Shown: positions 10,858 to 24,736, counted from the first letter of the stretch. The stretch is DNA of 64,000 bases from Allium sativum (GCA_030737875.1 CM060925.1:484343514-484407513), one strand, 5' to 3'. The notes: generated by a model not told the origin, from the sequence alone. Program-made: numbers and translations.

Positions 10858-12190
10858 CGGATCTTAAACTTTGTTATGCTAGATCTAATTTTATAGATCT
10901 AATTCACGTGTGGTTTATTTATCATGTCACCTTTGTGGATCTTAACCTTTATCTATGTTTGTGGTTAATTTGGATCTGTCGTTATTTGACAATCAAAACC
11001 TTGTTTAGATCTAATTCTCCATCTAGCTCGTTTTGTACCTATCGTGTGGTGGTTAATTTAGATCTACCATTAATTGGACATATGAATCCTTATTAGATCT
11101 ATTCATGCCTATTAGGACATCCTTATTAAGTTAGATCTAGTTTTATCATCACCTGTTCACTAGATCTGTTTTTATGTCCACCTTATTATTATGCCAATTA
11201 CATGTCTATGCCAGTATATATATTTATGTTAGTTATGTTAGAATAATCACTGTTGTCATCTTCCCATCACCTTTCCCTTTTTATTGTTTACTGCCATACT
11301 ACTTTCTAGCGTAGGCATGCCGCCAAATATATGCAAATGCGTTAGTTAGGGAACGGGGGAAAATATTAAAATTGGCATAATATGTATAATGAATATGAAT
11401 TTGGACATATAATTCATTATGAATATAATTGGGTAAATAGGCTTGAACACCTATAAGGCATAGGTATAACTAATTAGTTAAATAATTAAAATGCCTAGGA
11501 TTACAGTAATTAGAAACTGTAACTGTACTTATGACACAAGGTTAGATTGCATTTGTGGTGGAAGTTTGCTCGGACCCGAATGACATATCCAGCAACCGCA
11601 AATGTTGAATCTAATGTGCGGGGTTTAAGTGCACAAATACGAGACAGGCTAAGACATGAGGTTAGGCCCAACTTGTGAAGAAGTCTGCCCGGACCCGACT
11701 GGCACATCCATCATCCACAAGGTGTAGGCCTAATGTGGGAGGTCTAGCACATTATAAACCATAAATGGAATGGTAAGAAATTGAAATACTTAACCTAGCT
11801 GAATCCACAGGGATTGGGTGAACATAAACATGAATAGAAGTTAAGTAAACTTGGTTGAGCAATGAGAGGGTTAAGTTAAGAATGTCTGAGATGGGTGGGT
11901 AATATTTAAATATAGGCCCACAAAACTTAACCAATTTGGGGTTATGTATTAAAGACACCTATAGGTAAGCATAACCGGTAGAAAGATTGGGGTTATATAA
12001 TTAAAGACACCCTTTAGGGTAAATATAACCTGTAGAAAACCTAGTGGGGGATACTAGACAAAGGGGAGAGCTTGTATCATATCGTGTGGGACCCGTTTCA
12101 GTCAGTAACCCAGAGTAAGTATCAAACTAAGTACTCCGAATTAGGTCGGAGAAGGGGCACGCTTATTGAACCGATTGTAAGAGATCCAAA
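10858..12190 (+). mobile_element. Left half of the chromovirus 5' LTR (first ~680 bp missing)
   Basis: From CGGATCTTAAACTTTG at 10858 to ATCCAAA at 12190 the sequence matches the 3' LTR from about 41195 to 42525. It resumes at 34552. The two halves sum to about 2.19 kb, equal to the matching part of the 3' LTR. The first part, which would hold the U3 promoter (compare 40514-41194), is missing, so this LTR lacks its promoter. Confidence 0.85.
12186..12190 (+). repeat. Target-site duplication CCAAA (left)
   Basis: CCAAA directly before TGTGACGG. The same five bases follow the other end of the 22.4-kb element at 34547-34551. Confidence 0.8.
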
Positions 12191-15009
12191 TGTGACGGCC
12201 TGGAATTTCGCTCGATCTGAATCAGTCGTTAGACCGACAAAGACCATTTGAAACCCCTGATCGTTTGAGAACAGGACAAATCAGAACGCAGACGGAAGAA
12301 CATTTCATTGTATATTACAACAATTCCATCAGAATACAAGAATACACAGAGTACGAATGAATAAATTACATTCGATAAATATCAGAGATTACAATAAATT
12401 ACATAGCAGCAGAAAATAATACAAAGCACACTGAAGGTGATATATGGATACAGAGCTTTCCGGATATCATTCCAGCTGTAAACCAGGATCCTATGAATAT
12501 AAATCTGCGAACCAAAACTACTAGCTGCCCGTGCGGAAAATAGGGGCACCCAGAGTTTAGGTTAAAACAATAAACTCCAGGTCAGTCATGTGACTGGTGT
12601 GAGAACTAAAACAGTTATTTAAACTTTACTTTAAAAGAGAGTAATTCAAGGGACCACGCCGTATAACACGGAACGAGTTTCCTCCCAAGAATACCAGTGC
12701 ATAGAATAAACAACGCAATGCTTTTTCGAAAAATGAAGCTATTATAAGACCCAGGTCCCATCACACAATGCAACGCAAGCCGGAGGATAGGATTTTCCCT
12801 TATAATAGCCAAACATGCTTGGTACGTTTAAAACAAATGATTTGATACTATAATAAGTGTATAGTGTCAAAACAATTTCAATCATAAATATAAATCATAG
12901 ACGGCATGGGTACCATATATCATGTCGCCATACTAGTTCTACAATTAAAACCGCAATATCACGTATTGGAAATTGGATTTCCGTCATGAGTCGAGGCAAG
13001 GGGAAAGCTCCTCTCCGCGTTCGAGACACTCTAGCAAATGTCTCAGGACTACACACTCTGGGTAACCCTGGATGCTTCAGGGCCGGTCCTCACTTACGTT
13101 AGAGGATTGGCAAATCCTGAACACACGTTTCCCGGTCCTTACAGACCTAAAATCGAGGCGCCTCATCCAACAACCACATAGGTGAAAAGTATATAAATGT
13201 CAGGGCTGGTAAGTCACTGACACCACCAAAGCTAGAAAGAAACGTCGTGCTCTCCCTGTAGTCTGTATCCCGTTTTTAGCTCATACCGAGATGTGAGGCT
13301 CGCGAATTCACGTTATACACAAAGCTGCCACGTAGGCTGTGCTTTGATCATCAACCACAAGACTTTGCTTTTCAACAGAAGCCTTGATCCATGCAACTCA
13401 GCGTGCCACACAGGCAGTTCATGCTATGCGATTGATATCTATCGATATATAACCTCTAAGCACGTACGTCTTAGAGAAGGGCGTTAAGCAAGAGAATAAA
13501 TCCTCCACCGCCAAACAGATATTTATTTAACAGAAATCAATCAACACAGAATAAAATCCAATGTCAGACACACAATCCATTTACAAGTTCGTTCTGGGTC
13601 TAAACGAAACCGGAGGCACTTTCCTCGCATATCCATACATCTCCAAGTACGTCTGGACGACCACTAACTGATTCCCTCATCTTGGGTGTACAGCCCAGTC
13701 AAGATCATCAGTAATCACCCAAACGATGTGAAGACTTCCGGTCTTCAACCACCGTCTTCATCTTCGACTTATCGTCGAATCGGTTATTCAGAATGGGTAT
13801 AAACCCGGACTTTCCGAACAACCCGCGTATATTAAAACAAATGTTACACAAACACAACATATGCCTCATTCCAATGCAGAATATCCTTTTATTCACGAAA
13901 TCACATTCTTAGGGTAAGGTTCCCATTAATTTTATCCAAGATAAATTCTTTAAAATTTATCCTTTAATCTTCCTTTGGATGACATTTCAAACCAAATTAT
14001 GGTTTTCCCAAACTAGTCGAGATTAGCGAACCACACCGAAGTAATTATTTATTTTATTTCCCAATCCCAACCTATTCATCCCATGAAGCAAAACTGGTAA
14101 TACTCCATATCTAACACCACAGTGTTATCGGTAAAATTAATTACCATTTCACGTTCAAATCTAATTAAAGATTTAACTATCGCTTTGGAGCAAAACTGGT
14201 GATACTCCCTTCTCGCTCATTTGCCAAATTTGATAATTTGAATTATCAATTCACATTTCAATCTAATTGCAGATTCAATAAAACTCCTTTTACTGGGTTA
14301 AAGAACTAGTGTCATTTAAAACATAGCTCACGACAAACCCAATCACATTCTATTTATTATCGGGTTAAAGAACAAGTGTTGTTTAATACACTGTTCACGA
14401 TAAACCCACAAATCAATTCTATTTAAAATTCATTTCAAATCCCATTTATTTATTTGAAAATAAATGGGTTTTAATTTTAATTCAAAACTAGTTCATTTTG
14501 ATAAAAATGTATTTTTATCTTTTCAAATATGGAGTTTTTCATCCCAATTTTTCCCAAATCATTTCTTATGATTTTACACAAATTATTACTATTTTTAATA
14601 ATTTTATTAAGGCCCGTACGGTCGATTTCCACCAGTGGCCATCGAACTGCACTTATAGCGACGTTTTTCAAATTTGATTTGGACGTATCTCCAAATCCAA
14701 CCGTTAGATTTCAAATTTCTAATATTCGTTAGGAAGCTCTTTTCGATACGAACCCAACGGTTCCGGTTTTAGGAGAATCCGACGGTCGGATCTCCCGTAA
14801 TGTCCGTTTGAAGTTAATGGTCGAAATTCACGAACTACCGCGGCGCGTTCTATTCAGGCCATTCTATTATATATATAATATATATTTCATCGATTTCTAT
14901 TTAAAACGAATTATATAAATAGTTTTAAATTCGTTTCAAAAACAATTTCAACTTCCATTTCAATTCAAATCAAAATTGAATTTTTCCTTATAAATTCGTT
15001 TTAAAATTC

Positions 15010-15460
15010 ATTTCTATTCAATTCAAATTTCAATTTGAATTCAATTCAATTCGTTTTCAATTCAATTCGAATTCGTTTTTAATTCAATTCGAATTGGTTT
15101 TCAATTCAATTCGAATTCGTTTTCAATTCAATTCGAATTCGTTTTCGATTCAATTAAAATTGGTTTTCTATTCGATTCAATTCAAATTGGTTTTCTATTC
15201 GATTCAATTCAAATTGGTTTTCTATTCGATTCAAATTCAATTCGTTTTCTACTTAAATCAAATTCAATTCGTTTTCTAATTAAATCAAATTCAATTCGTT
15301 TTCTAATTAAATCAAATTCAATTCGTTTTCTAATTAAATCAAATTCAATTCAATTCGTTTTGTATTCAATTCAAATCAAATTCGTTGTATATTCAATTCA
15401 AATCAAATTCGTTATGTATTCAAATCAAATTCGTTATATATTCAATTCAAATTCAATTTA
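15010..15460. repeat. AATTCAATTCGAA-type minisatellite (LTR1)
   Basis: Irregular repeats of TTCGTTTTCAATTCAATTC and relatives, about 18-30 bp each, changing gradually along the block. Translating it gives spurious Phe/Ser/Ile/Gln-rich ORFs. Its length differs among the three LTR copies. Confidence 0.85.
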
Positions 15461-15589
15461 TAAAAAACGAATATAATCGATATAAATATCGATTCGCGTC
15501 AAAATAGCGCATCTCTAATTAATACGGCTTTATATATTTCAATAATTCCGTTATTCTATTCGACAAATGAATATTTATCTTTTTTCTCC

Positions 15590-16015
15590 ACACACGACTA
15601 ATCTCAACGAATGAGTACTGTCAACGTGTGGCTATTTTTGTTATTTAAAATATTTTATAAAATTTGGGTATCTATCGTTTGATTTTCAATTAGACTCCAC
15701 CGCGAAGTAGTTCTAATTTTAAATATGATAAAGATGTATATTTTATTATTAAAATATTTCGTTCTACACATGACTAATCTCAATGGATGAGTACAGTCAA
15801 CACATGAACCTTTATTTTCTAATGATAAAGATGTAAATTTTATTGTTAAAACATTTCGTTCAACGCATGACTAATCTCAACGGATGAGTACAGTCAACAC
15901 ATGAACCTTTATTTTCTAATGATAAAGATGTAAATTTTATTGTTAAAACATTTCGTTCAACACATGACTAATCTCAACGGATGAGTACAGTCAACACATG
16001 AACCTTTACTTTATA
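15590..16015. repeat. ~95-bp tandem repeat (LTR1)
   Basis: Units contain GACTAATCTCAACGGATGAG, then GTCAACACATGAACCTTTA and a GATAAAGATGTAAATTTTA segment. Starts lie near 15766, 15861 and 15959, with a more diverged first unit near 15592. Confidence 0.8.
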
Positions 16016-16877
16016 ATATTCTTTATCTTCTAAATTGGAATGAGGCCCAATCAATCACCATATAATGTTAATTATATGGATTTTCACACATCACACGTAT
16101 ATAATAGCATTGAAAAATAATCAACCATCAACCAAAGTGCACTACACTGTATAAGCATCAAATATAGGTATCTAACGCTTATAACAGCCTGTCAATCAAT
16201 CGATCGACATATTTAATCAATCAGGATGAGTGAACTTCAAATTTCATCCCAACACCCGTGTGGGGTTTCAAATCAACAAACACAGATTTTATTTGTGCAG
16301 TTGGGCGATGTGTAAAATTTATCGTCCCAATCAATGTCCTTCAAATAGGTGTACATAAACAAACCGTCCGGTTTGTAAATGAATATTTATTTATTCACAT
16401 TCACGTTAAAAATAATATTTTTAACGATAAAATATTTTATTTTAACACATGAATTTTTATTCAGTTCATTTATAAAATAAAAATGATATTTTTATTTTTC
16501 TAACTTATTTTAGAAAATTTCGACGGCATAACGACACGATACTAGAAACGGGAGGAGGCCTAGCCTTATCCCCGGTCTAGTGAAGGCCCACGCCATTCAC
16601 ACATCAATCAAATTCATTCCATTTCACCAAACAATTCAATTCAAACCAAATAAACTAACCAACTACACAACCAAACAATTTAACAAACAAGTCATCCATG
16701 GTCTGTGGATGACGGGTGTCGGGTGCTACTAAACACCGTCTGCATCCTAGTATATATATATATAACTAGAAATAGAAATTGAAAGGTGAGAAATTCTCAC
16801 CGATAGCTATCCAACTTCACTGATAGAAATCTTCATCGTTCTCGCCTTTTATCACTTTCGTCGCCCGTAGCCACTAC

Positions 16878-17150
16878 ATATGTAAAAATCGAATTTTTAC
16901 CTCGCTATTCAATATATAAAAATCGAATTTTTACTTCACTATTCAATATATAAAAATCGAATTTTTACTTCGCTATTCAATATATAAAAATCGAATTTTT
17001 ACTTTGCTATTCAATATATAAAAATCGAATTTTTACTTCGCTATTCAATATATAAAAATCGAATTTTTACTTCACTATTCAATATATAAAAATCGAATTT
17101 TTACTTCGCTATTCAATATATAAAAATCGGATTTTCATTCAACGGTGTTC
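16878..17150. repeat. 34-bp hairpin minisatellite (LTR1)
   Basis: Seven full units plus one degenerate unit of ATATAAAAATCGAATTTTTA followed by CTTCGCTATTCA. Each unit contains AAAAAT-CGA-ATTTTT, able to fold as a 6-bp hairpin with a 3-base loop. Confidence 0.85.
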
Positions 17151-17192
17151 ATATAATAAAGATTATATCTTTATCACGCTATTCTCTATATA

Positions 17193-17285
17193 AAGATTTC
17201 GCCTTTTCAAATATAAAGATTTCGCCTTTTCAAATATAAAGATTTCGCCTTTTCAAATATTGAGATTTCGCCTTTTCAAATATAG
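17193..17285. repeat. 23-bp repeat (LTR1, four copies)
   Basis: Four copies of AAAGATTTCGCCTTTTCAAA plus TAT. The same repeat has one copy in LTR2 and six in LTR3. Confidence 0.85.
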
Positions 17286-17574
17286 TTTTGACGCTTCATT
17301 CTATATAAAAATTATATTTTTATATTTCCACTTTGTAAAAATCATATTTTTATTATTTTAAAAATATAAAAACTATACTTTTAACTTTCCTATATTATAA
17401 AAATTATATTTTTATTCTGCTATGAATTTTAAAATCTGAAAATAAAATTCAATACTTCCTTTAAAAAGGAAAACTGATTTTCAAAACCATTTTATCTCAT
17501 CTAAAAATCCTATCTTTAGTTGCTAAAATAAATAAAAATAGAAATAAATAAATAAATAAAACTTACAGTTGAAA

Positions 17575-17960
17575 ATCAGGGAGGAGGGGGTGTTTCACGT
17601 CAGGCTTGGTCGAATGGGGAGGAGCTGAGTTCGTCGGAGCGTCGGGGCCTGGTGGGTTGGTGCAGCGCGGTTAGGGTTTGTGGGGGAATTGGGTTTGGCG
17701 GTTTCGAATTGGGGGATGGGCGCGGGGTACGATTTCAGATGAGGGAGGGGTCGCGTGTGGAGGGAGGAAGCTAGGGGGAGGTACGGTGGCGTCAGCTTTG
17801 GGCGGCGCGATGGGTAGCTGAAGGGGGAAACGTGGATTGAGGGAGGGCGTCGCGCTGGGGAGGGCTTCCACCAGAGGTCGGCGGCTCCGACAGGGAGGGG
17901 GCGGCGATGGGCCAGAGGGCGCCGGCGTTAGATCGGATTTTCCGTTCTTTTTTTTTGGTT
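17575..17960 (-). promoter_or_regulatory. GC-rich block with TATA box, candidate LTR promoter and leader (LTR1)
   Basis: A roughly 390-bp GC-rich island in AT-rich surroundings, present in all three LTRs. On the minus strand it is preceded by TATATAAG at about 17997-18004, suggesting that transcription starts near 17970 and runs leftwards through the block. A Pro-rich ORF in it shifts frame between copies because of a poly-T length change, so it is probably leader rather than coding. Confidence 0.4.
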
Positions 17961-18911
17961 CGATTTTCTGATTTGGGGAAAGTAAAAGGGAAGGGGCTTA
18001 TATAGAAAACCATATTTTTATTTTTTATTTTTTGTTTATTTCAAAAATGTTGACTTTTTATTTCGACCTCGAAACGAGGCCTACCGCCTGTCGTCCATAG
18101 CGTTTCACCCCCATTCCGAACACAATGGGATATGTATCGTAGGCTGATTCGATCGTTACAATCAGTTTCCGTTAAAATCAACATATAACTCTATATATTG
18201 AATTTGAACGCGCATTTCAATTTACCGGGGCCATATACTAACTCGAAAAATTCCAGAAAAATATTTTCTAGCTTCGTATTGACGATACGACCCTAACAAA
18301 ACTAGTTTCGTCGAATTCTGAGAACGTTGGAAAAATGGCCATTTTCCAGTCGATTAAAATCAACTAAAACTGGTCAAACGCATTTTCCTTTGCCACGCTC
18401 ACATATTGATTCGAAAAATTATGAAATTTGAAATCTAGCAATAATTTGACATCACGGACCCAACAAAAGTGGTTTCGTCGAAATCTGAGGTCATTTGCAA
18501 AATTCTCATTTTTAAGGGCCTGAATTCCATAGCGACTATTCAGAATTTTCAACTGGACATATCTTTTGATTCCCACTATGAAATTTCGATTTTTCGGATT
18601 CGTTGGAAAGATATCATCAATTAGATCCTATGATTTTTGGTTTCACTAAAATCCGGATTGTTTTGCACACGGTATGTTCAATTGAAGTTTGAAATCGAAT
18701 TATCGAACTACCGCGCCATTTTCAATTCCTTTTATAATTATATATAATTATTTATATTCTAACGACAGCGTAAATAATATATACATTCTAAATATATTCA
18801 AAATAAATTTTCGTCGTTATTATTTAAAATAATCTATTTTAAATATTCAAAATTCATTAAAATTGCCAAAATAAAAATTTTAAACTAGTCTAGAATTTCC
18901 GAGTTATTACA

Positions 18912-18924
18912 ATCTCCCCCACTT
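18912..18924 (-). other. Polypurine tract, internal 1
   Basis: Minus strand AAGTGGGGGAGAT directly before the TGTAATAAC start of LTR1. A conserved TTTCGGGGACGAAAAG block lies just upstream, as also seen before the chromovirus 3' LTR. Confidence 0.8.
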
Positions 18925-19932
18925 AAAACTTTTCGTCCCCGAAAAGGAACGAAGTCGAAAGTGGTTTGATCAATCAATTCTACGTTCGATCTGGCTTCCA
19001 TTCTCCAACTTTTCAGTTTCTGAGAATTTTCAATTCTTCAAAAATTTGGCTAACACCCTAAATTTTCGAAAAATTTCGCCATAACCTCCCCTGCACTGGG
19101 AGCCACGGGAATATCCCAAAATTGCCATATAGGCCTTCTGATCTCAAAAAGAAAAAGAAAAAGCCAAGCGCTAGCCAATAGGCTCATAAAATCATCATCA
19201 CCCAAACAAAACAGTAAATTATAGTAAACATGTACCTATTTGTCGGGCAAACAAATTTTATTCTCTGCTCTAGCCTCCTTGCTATGACCTGTTCAATGGA
19301 TATACATATATATGCAAGCAAATGCGACCAATTTCAATATAATTCAATATTCGGTTCAATTAGGCTAAATGGTTTAAAATTGTCAAACAAATCAACAAAC
19401 AACACAAACATCAATCAATTAGTGAATTAACGTTTCAAATTCATAATTTTGATACATATACAGAAAATCATGTTTTTGATGCCAAATCACAACAATGTAT
19501 TCTAGCTATATTAGTTTTGGCTCTCATACCAGTCTAATTGAAATATATAGACATCACACCTTCGTCACTCGAAAATAAATACTGGTGATGGTATACTTCA
19601 TCATCAGGACCATGTCCGGGCGACTAGAGTGTGACTCTATATCTATCTAATATAATAAAACTTCGAATATACGTTCATGACGCGTATATGCAAAACTTTT
19701 ATATACTAGATTGTCCAAATTCAAAATAAATAAATAATCAAATACGTATAAAGCGATTTAAATTTCAAAACAAAATTGTTTTCATTTGAAAAATATACTC
19801 TTCACACTCGTTCTAGGATACTACTGATCCTATCTCTAACGAGTCATTCTAATTGGATATTACTAATCCAATATCTGATGAATTCTTTCGTATGGTTCTA
19901 GTGTGTCTTGTTCTCGAGCTCTGTAAACCAAA

Positions 19933-19944
19933 GCTCTGATACCA
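19933..19944 (-). other. tRNA-iMet primer-binding site, internal 1
   Basis: Minus strand TGGTATCAGAGC, two bases after the LTR2 end (CCGTCTCA). It is identical to the chromovirus primer site at 35410. Confidence 0.85.
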
Positions 19945-22779
19945 AATGAGACGGCCTGGAATTTCGCTCGATCTGAATCAGTCGTTAGACCGATAAAGAC
20001 CGTTTGAAACCCCTGATCGTTTGAGAACAGGACAAATCAGAACGCAGACGGAAGAACATTTCATTGTATATTACAACAATTCCATCAGAATACAAGAATA
20101 CACAGAGTATGAATGAATAAATTACATTCGATAAATATCAGAGATTACAATAAATTACATAGCAGCGGAAAATAATACAAAGCACACTGAAGGTGATATA
20201 CGGATACAGAGCTTTCCGGATATCATTCCAGCTGTAAACCAGGATCCTGTGAATATAAATCTACGAAACCAAAACTATTAGCTGCCCGTGTGGAAAATAG
20301 GGCACCCAGAGTTTAGGTTAAAACAATAAACTCCAGGTCAATCATGTGACTGGTGTGATAACTAAAACAGTTATTTAAACTTTACTTTAAAAGAGAGTAA
20401 TTCAAGGGACCACACTGTATAACACGGAACGGGTTTCCTCCCAAGAATACCAGTGCATAGAATAAACAACGCAATGCTATTTCGAAAAACGAAGCTATTA
20501 TAAGACCCAGGTCCCATCACACAATGCAACGCAAGCCGAAGGATAAGGTTTTCCCTTATAATAGCCAAACATGCTTGGTACGTTTAAAATAAATGATTTG
20601 ATACTATAATAAGTGTATAGTGTCAAAACAATTTCAATCATAAATATAAATCATAGATGGCATGGGTACCATATATCATGTCGCCATACTAGTTCTACAA
20701 TTAAAACCGCAATATCACGTATTGGAAATTGGATTTCCGTCATGAGTCGAGGCAAGGGGCAAGCTCCTCTCCGCGTTCGAGACACTCTAGCAAATGTCTC
20801 AGGACTACACACTCTGGGTAACCCTGGATGCTTCAGGGCCGGTCCTCACTTACGTTAGAGGATTGGCAAATCCTGAACCCACGTTTCCCGGTCCTTACAG
20901 ACCTAAAATCGAGGCGCCTCATCCAACAACCACATAGGTGAAAAGTATATAAATGTCAGGGCTGGTAAGTCACTGACACCACCAAAGCTAGAAAGAAACG
21001 TCGTGCTCTCCCTGCAGTCCGTATCCCGTTTTTAACTCATACCGAGGTGTGAGGCTCGCGAATTCACGTTATACACAAAGCTGCCACGTAGGCTGTGCTT
21101 TGATCATCAACCACAAGACTTTGCTTTTCAACAGAAGCCTTGATCCATGCAACTCAGCGTGCCACACAGGCAGTTCATGCTATGCGATTGATATCTATCG
21201 ATATATAACCTCCAAGCTCGTACGTCTCAGAGAAGGGCGTTAAGCAAGAGAATAAATCCTCCGTCGCCAAACAGATATATATTTAACAGAAATCAATCAA
21301 CACAGAATAAAATCCAATGTCAGACACACAATCCATTTACAAGTTCGTTCTGGGTCTGAACGAAACCGGAGGCACTTTCCTCGCATATCCATCCATCTCC
21401 AAGTACGTCTGGACGACCACTAACTGATTCCCTCATCTTGGGTGTACAACCCAATCAAGATCATCAGTAATCACCCAAACGATGTGAAGACTTCCGGTCT
21501 TCAACCACCGTCTTCATCTTCGACTTATCGTCGAATCGGTTATTCAGAATGGGTATAAACCCGGACTTTCCGAACAACCCGCGTATATTAAAACAAATGC
21601 TACACAAACACAACATATGCCTCATTCCAATGCAGAATATCCTTTTATTCACGAAATCACATTCTTAGGGAAAGGTTCCCATTAATTTTATCCAAGATAA
21701 ATTCTTTAAAATTTATCCTTTAATCTTCCTTTGGATGACATTTCAAACCAAATTATGGTTTTCCCAAACTAGTCGAGATTAGCGAACCACACCGAAGTAA
21801 TTATTTATTTTATTTCCCAATCCCAACCTATTCATCCCATGAAGCAAAACTGGTAATACTCCATATCTAACACCACGGTGTTATCGGTAAAATTAATTAC
21901 CATTTCACGTTCAAATCTAATTAAAGATTTAACTATCGCTTTGGAGCAAAACTGGTGATACTCCCTTCTCGCTCATTTGCCAAATTTGATAATTTGAATT
22001 ATCAATTCACATTTCAATCTAATTGCAGATTCAATAAAACTCCTTTTACTGGGTTAAAGAACTAGAGTCATTTAAAACACAACTCACGATAAACCCAATC
22101 ACATTCTATTTATTATCGGGTTAAAGAACAAGTGTTGTTTAATACACTGTTCACGATAAACACACAAATAAATTCTATTTAAAATTCATTTCAAATCCCA
22201 TTTATTTATTTGAAAATAAATGGGTTTTAATTTTAATTCAAAACTAGTTCATTTTGATAAAAATCTATTTTTATCTTTACAAATATGGAGTTTTTCATCC
22301 CAATTTTTCCCAAATCATTTCTTATGATCTTACACAAATTATTACTATTTTTAATAATTTTATTAAGGCCCGTACGGTCGATTTCCACCTATGGCCATCG
22401 AACTGCACTTATAGCGACCTTTTTCAAATTTGATTTGGACGTATCTCCAAATCCAACCGTTAGATTTCAAATTTCTAATATTCGTTAGAAAGCTCTTTTC
22501 GATACGAACCCAATGGTTCCGGTTTTAGGAGAATCCGTCGGTCGGATCTCCCGTAATGTCTGTTTGAAGTTAATGGTCGAAATTCTCGAACTGCCGCGGC
22601 GCGGCGCGTTCTATCCAGGCCATTCTATTATATATATAATATATATTTCGTCGATTTCTATTTAAAACGAATTATATAAATAGTTTTAAATTCGTTTCAA
22701 AAACAATTTCAACTTCCATTTCAATTCAAATCAAAATTGAATTTTTCCTTATAAATTCGTTTTAAAATTCATTTCTATT

Positions 22780-23290
22780 CAATTCAAATTTCAATTCAAT
22801 TTGAATTCAATTCAATTCGTTTTCAATTCAATTCGAATTCGTTTTCAATTCAATTCGAATTGGTTTTCAATTCAATTCGAATTCGTTTTCAATTCAATTC
22901 GAATTCGTTTTCGATTCAATTCAATTCAATTCAAATTGGTTTTCTGTTCGATTCAATTCAAATTGGTTTTCAATTCGATTCAATTCAAATTGGTTTTCTA
23001 TTCGATTCAATTCAAATTGTTTTTCTATTCGATTCAATTCAAATTGGTTTTCTATTCGATTCAAATTCAATTCGTTTTCTAATTAAATCAAATTCAATTC
23101 GTTTTCTAATTAAATCAAATTCAATTCATTTTCTAATTAAATCAAATTCAATTCGTTTTCTAATTAAATCAAATTCAATTCGTTTTATATTCAATTCAAA
23201 TCAAATTCGTTGTATATTCAATTCAAATCAAATTCGTTATGTATTCAATTCAAATCAAATTCGTTATATATTCAATTCAAATTCAATTTA
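22780..23290. repeat. AATTCAATTCGAA-type minisatellite (LTR2)
   Basis: Longer than the LTR1 version. It gives overlapping spurious ORFs in two frames. Confidence 0.8.
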
Positions 23291-23420
23291 TAAAAAACGA
23301 ATATAATCGATATAAATATCGATTCGCGTCAAAATCGCGCATCTCTAATTAATACGGCTATATATATTTCAATAATTCCGTTATTCTATTCGACAAATGA
23401 ATATTTATCTTTTTTCTCCA

Positions 23421-23840
23421 CACACGACTAATCTCAACGAATGAGTACTGTCCACGTGTGGCTATTTTTGTTATTTAAAATATTTTATAAAATTTGGGTA
23501 TCTATCATTTGATTTTCATTTAGACTCCACCGCGAAGTAGTTCTAATTTTAAATATGATAAAGATGTATATTTTATTATTAAAATATTTCGTTCTACACA
23601 TGACTAATCTCAACAGATGAGTACAGTCAACACATGAACCTTTATTTTCTAATGATAAAGATGTAAATTTTATTGTTAAGACATTTCGTTCAACACATGA
23701 CTAATCTCAACGGATGAGTACGGTCAACACATGAACCTTTATTTTCTAATGATAAAGATGTAAATTTTATTGTTAAAACATTTCGTTCAACACATGACTA
23801 ATCTCAACGGATGAGTACAGTCAACACATGAACCTTTACT
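23421..23840. repeat. ~95-bp tandem repeat (LTR2)
   Basis: Same unit as at 15590-16015: three good copies and a diverged first copy. Confidence 0.8.
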
Positions 23841-24580
23841 TTATAATATTCTTTATCTTCTAAATTGGAATGAGGCCCAATCAATCACCATATAATGTTA
23901 ATTATATGGATTTTCACACATCACACGTATATAATAGCATTGAAAAATAATCAACCATCAACCAAAGTGCACTACACTGTATAAGCATCAAATATAGGTA
24001 TCTAACGCTTATAACAGCCTGTCAATCAATCGATCGACATATTTAATCAATCAGGATGAGTCAACTTCAAATTTCATCCCAACACCCGTGTGGGGTTTCA
24101 AATCAACAAACACAGATTTTATTTGTGCAGTTGGGCGATGTGTAAAATTTATCGTCCGAATCAATGTCCTTCAAATAGGTGTACATAAACAAACCATCCG
24201 GTTTGTAAATGAATATTTATTTATTCACATTCACGTTAAAAATAATATTTTTAACGATAAAATATTTTATTTTAACACATGAATTTTTATTCAGTTCATT
24301 TATAAAATAAAAATGATATTTTTATTTTTCTAACTTATTTTATAAAATTTCGGCGGCATAACGGCACGATACTAGAAACGGGACGAGGCCTAGCCTTATC
24401 CCCGGTCTAGTGAAGGCCCACGCCATTCACACATCAATCAAATTCATTCCATTTCACCAAACAATTCAATTCAAACCAAATAAACTAACCAACTACAGAA
24501 CCAAACAATTTAACAAACAAGTCATCCATGGTCTGTGGATGACGGGTGTCGGGTGTTACTAAACACCGTCTGCATCCTAG

Positions 24581-24581
<1 letters not shown>

Positions 24582-24620
<39 letters not shown>
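24582..24620. repeat. Expanded (TA)n microsatellite, LTR2 only
   Basis: About 38 bp of alternating T and A. LTR1 (near 16750) and LTR3 (near 32370) have only about 14 bp here. Confidence 0.9.
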
Positions 24621-24621
<1 letters not shown>

Positions 24622-24736
24622 CTAGAAAAAGAAATTGAAAGGTGAGAAATTCTCACCGATAGCTATCCAACATCACTGATAGAAATCTTCATCGTTCTTG
24701 CCTTTTATCACTTTCGTCGCCCGTAGCCACTACATA

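Larger units (their letters stand above)
12191..18911 (-). mobile_element. LTR copy 1 (3' LTR of the tandem element)
   Basis: It is 6721 bp long, mostly AT-rich, and starts TGTGACGGCC where the other two copies start TGAGACGGCC. It holds several tandem-repeat blocks and a GC-rich block near 17575-17960 followed on the minus-strand side by a TATATAAG box. Short ORFs within it are conserved only because the whole DNA is copied, and they look like no known protein. Confidence 0.85.
18912..19946 (-). mobile_element. Internal domain 1 of the tandem element (non-coding)
   Basis: It is 1035 bp between LTR1 and LTR2, with the polypurine tract at its left edge and the tRNA primer site at its right edge (minus-strand sense). 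The longest ORF is about 66 codons and unremarkable. It is far too short for gag-pol. Confidence 0.85.

Noticed and set aside
15094..15279. Phe/Ser/Ile/Gln-rich ORFs in the LTR minisatellites (also 22801-23306 and 30578-30898)
   Set aside because: They are translations of a simple repeat, open in several frames at once, and change length between copies.
16878..17150. Regular 34-bp repeats resembling a CRISPR array
   Set aside because: The repeats are head to tail with no unique spacers, AT-rich, lie inside a retroelement LTR in a plant genome, and have no cas genes nearby.
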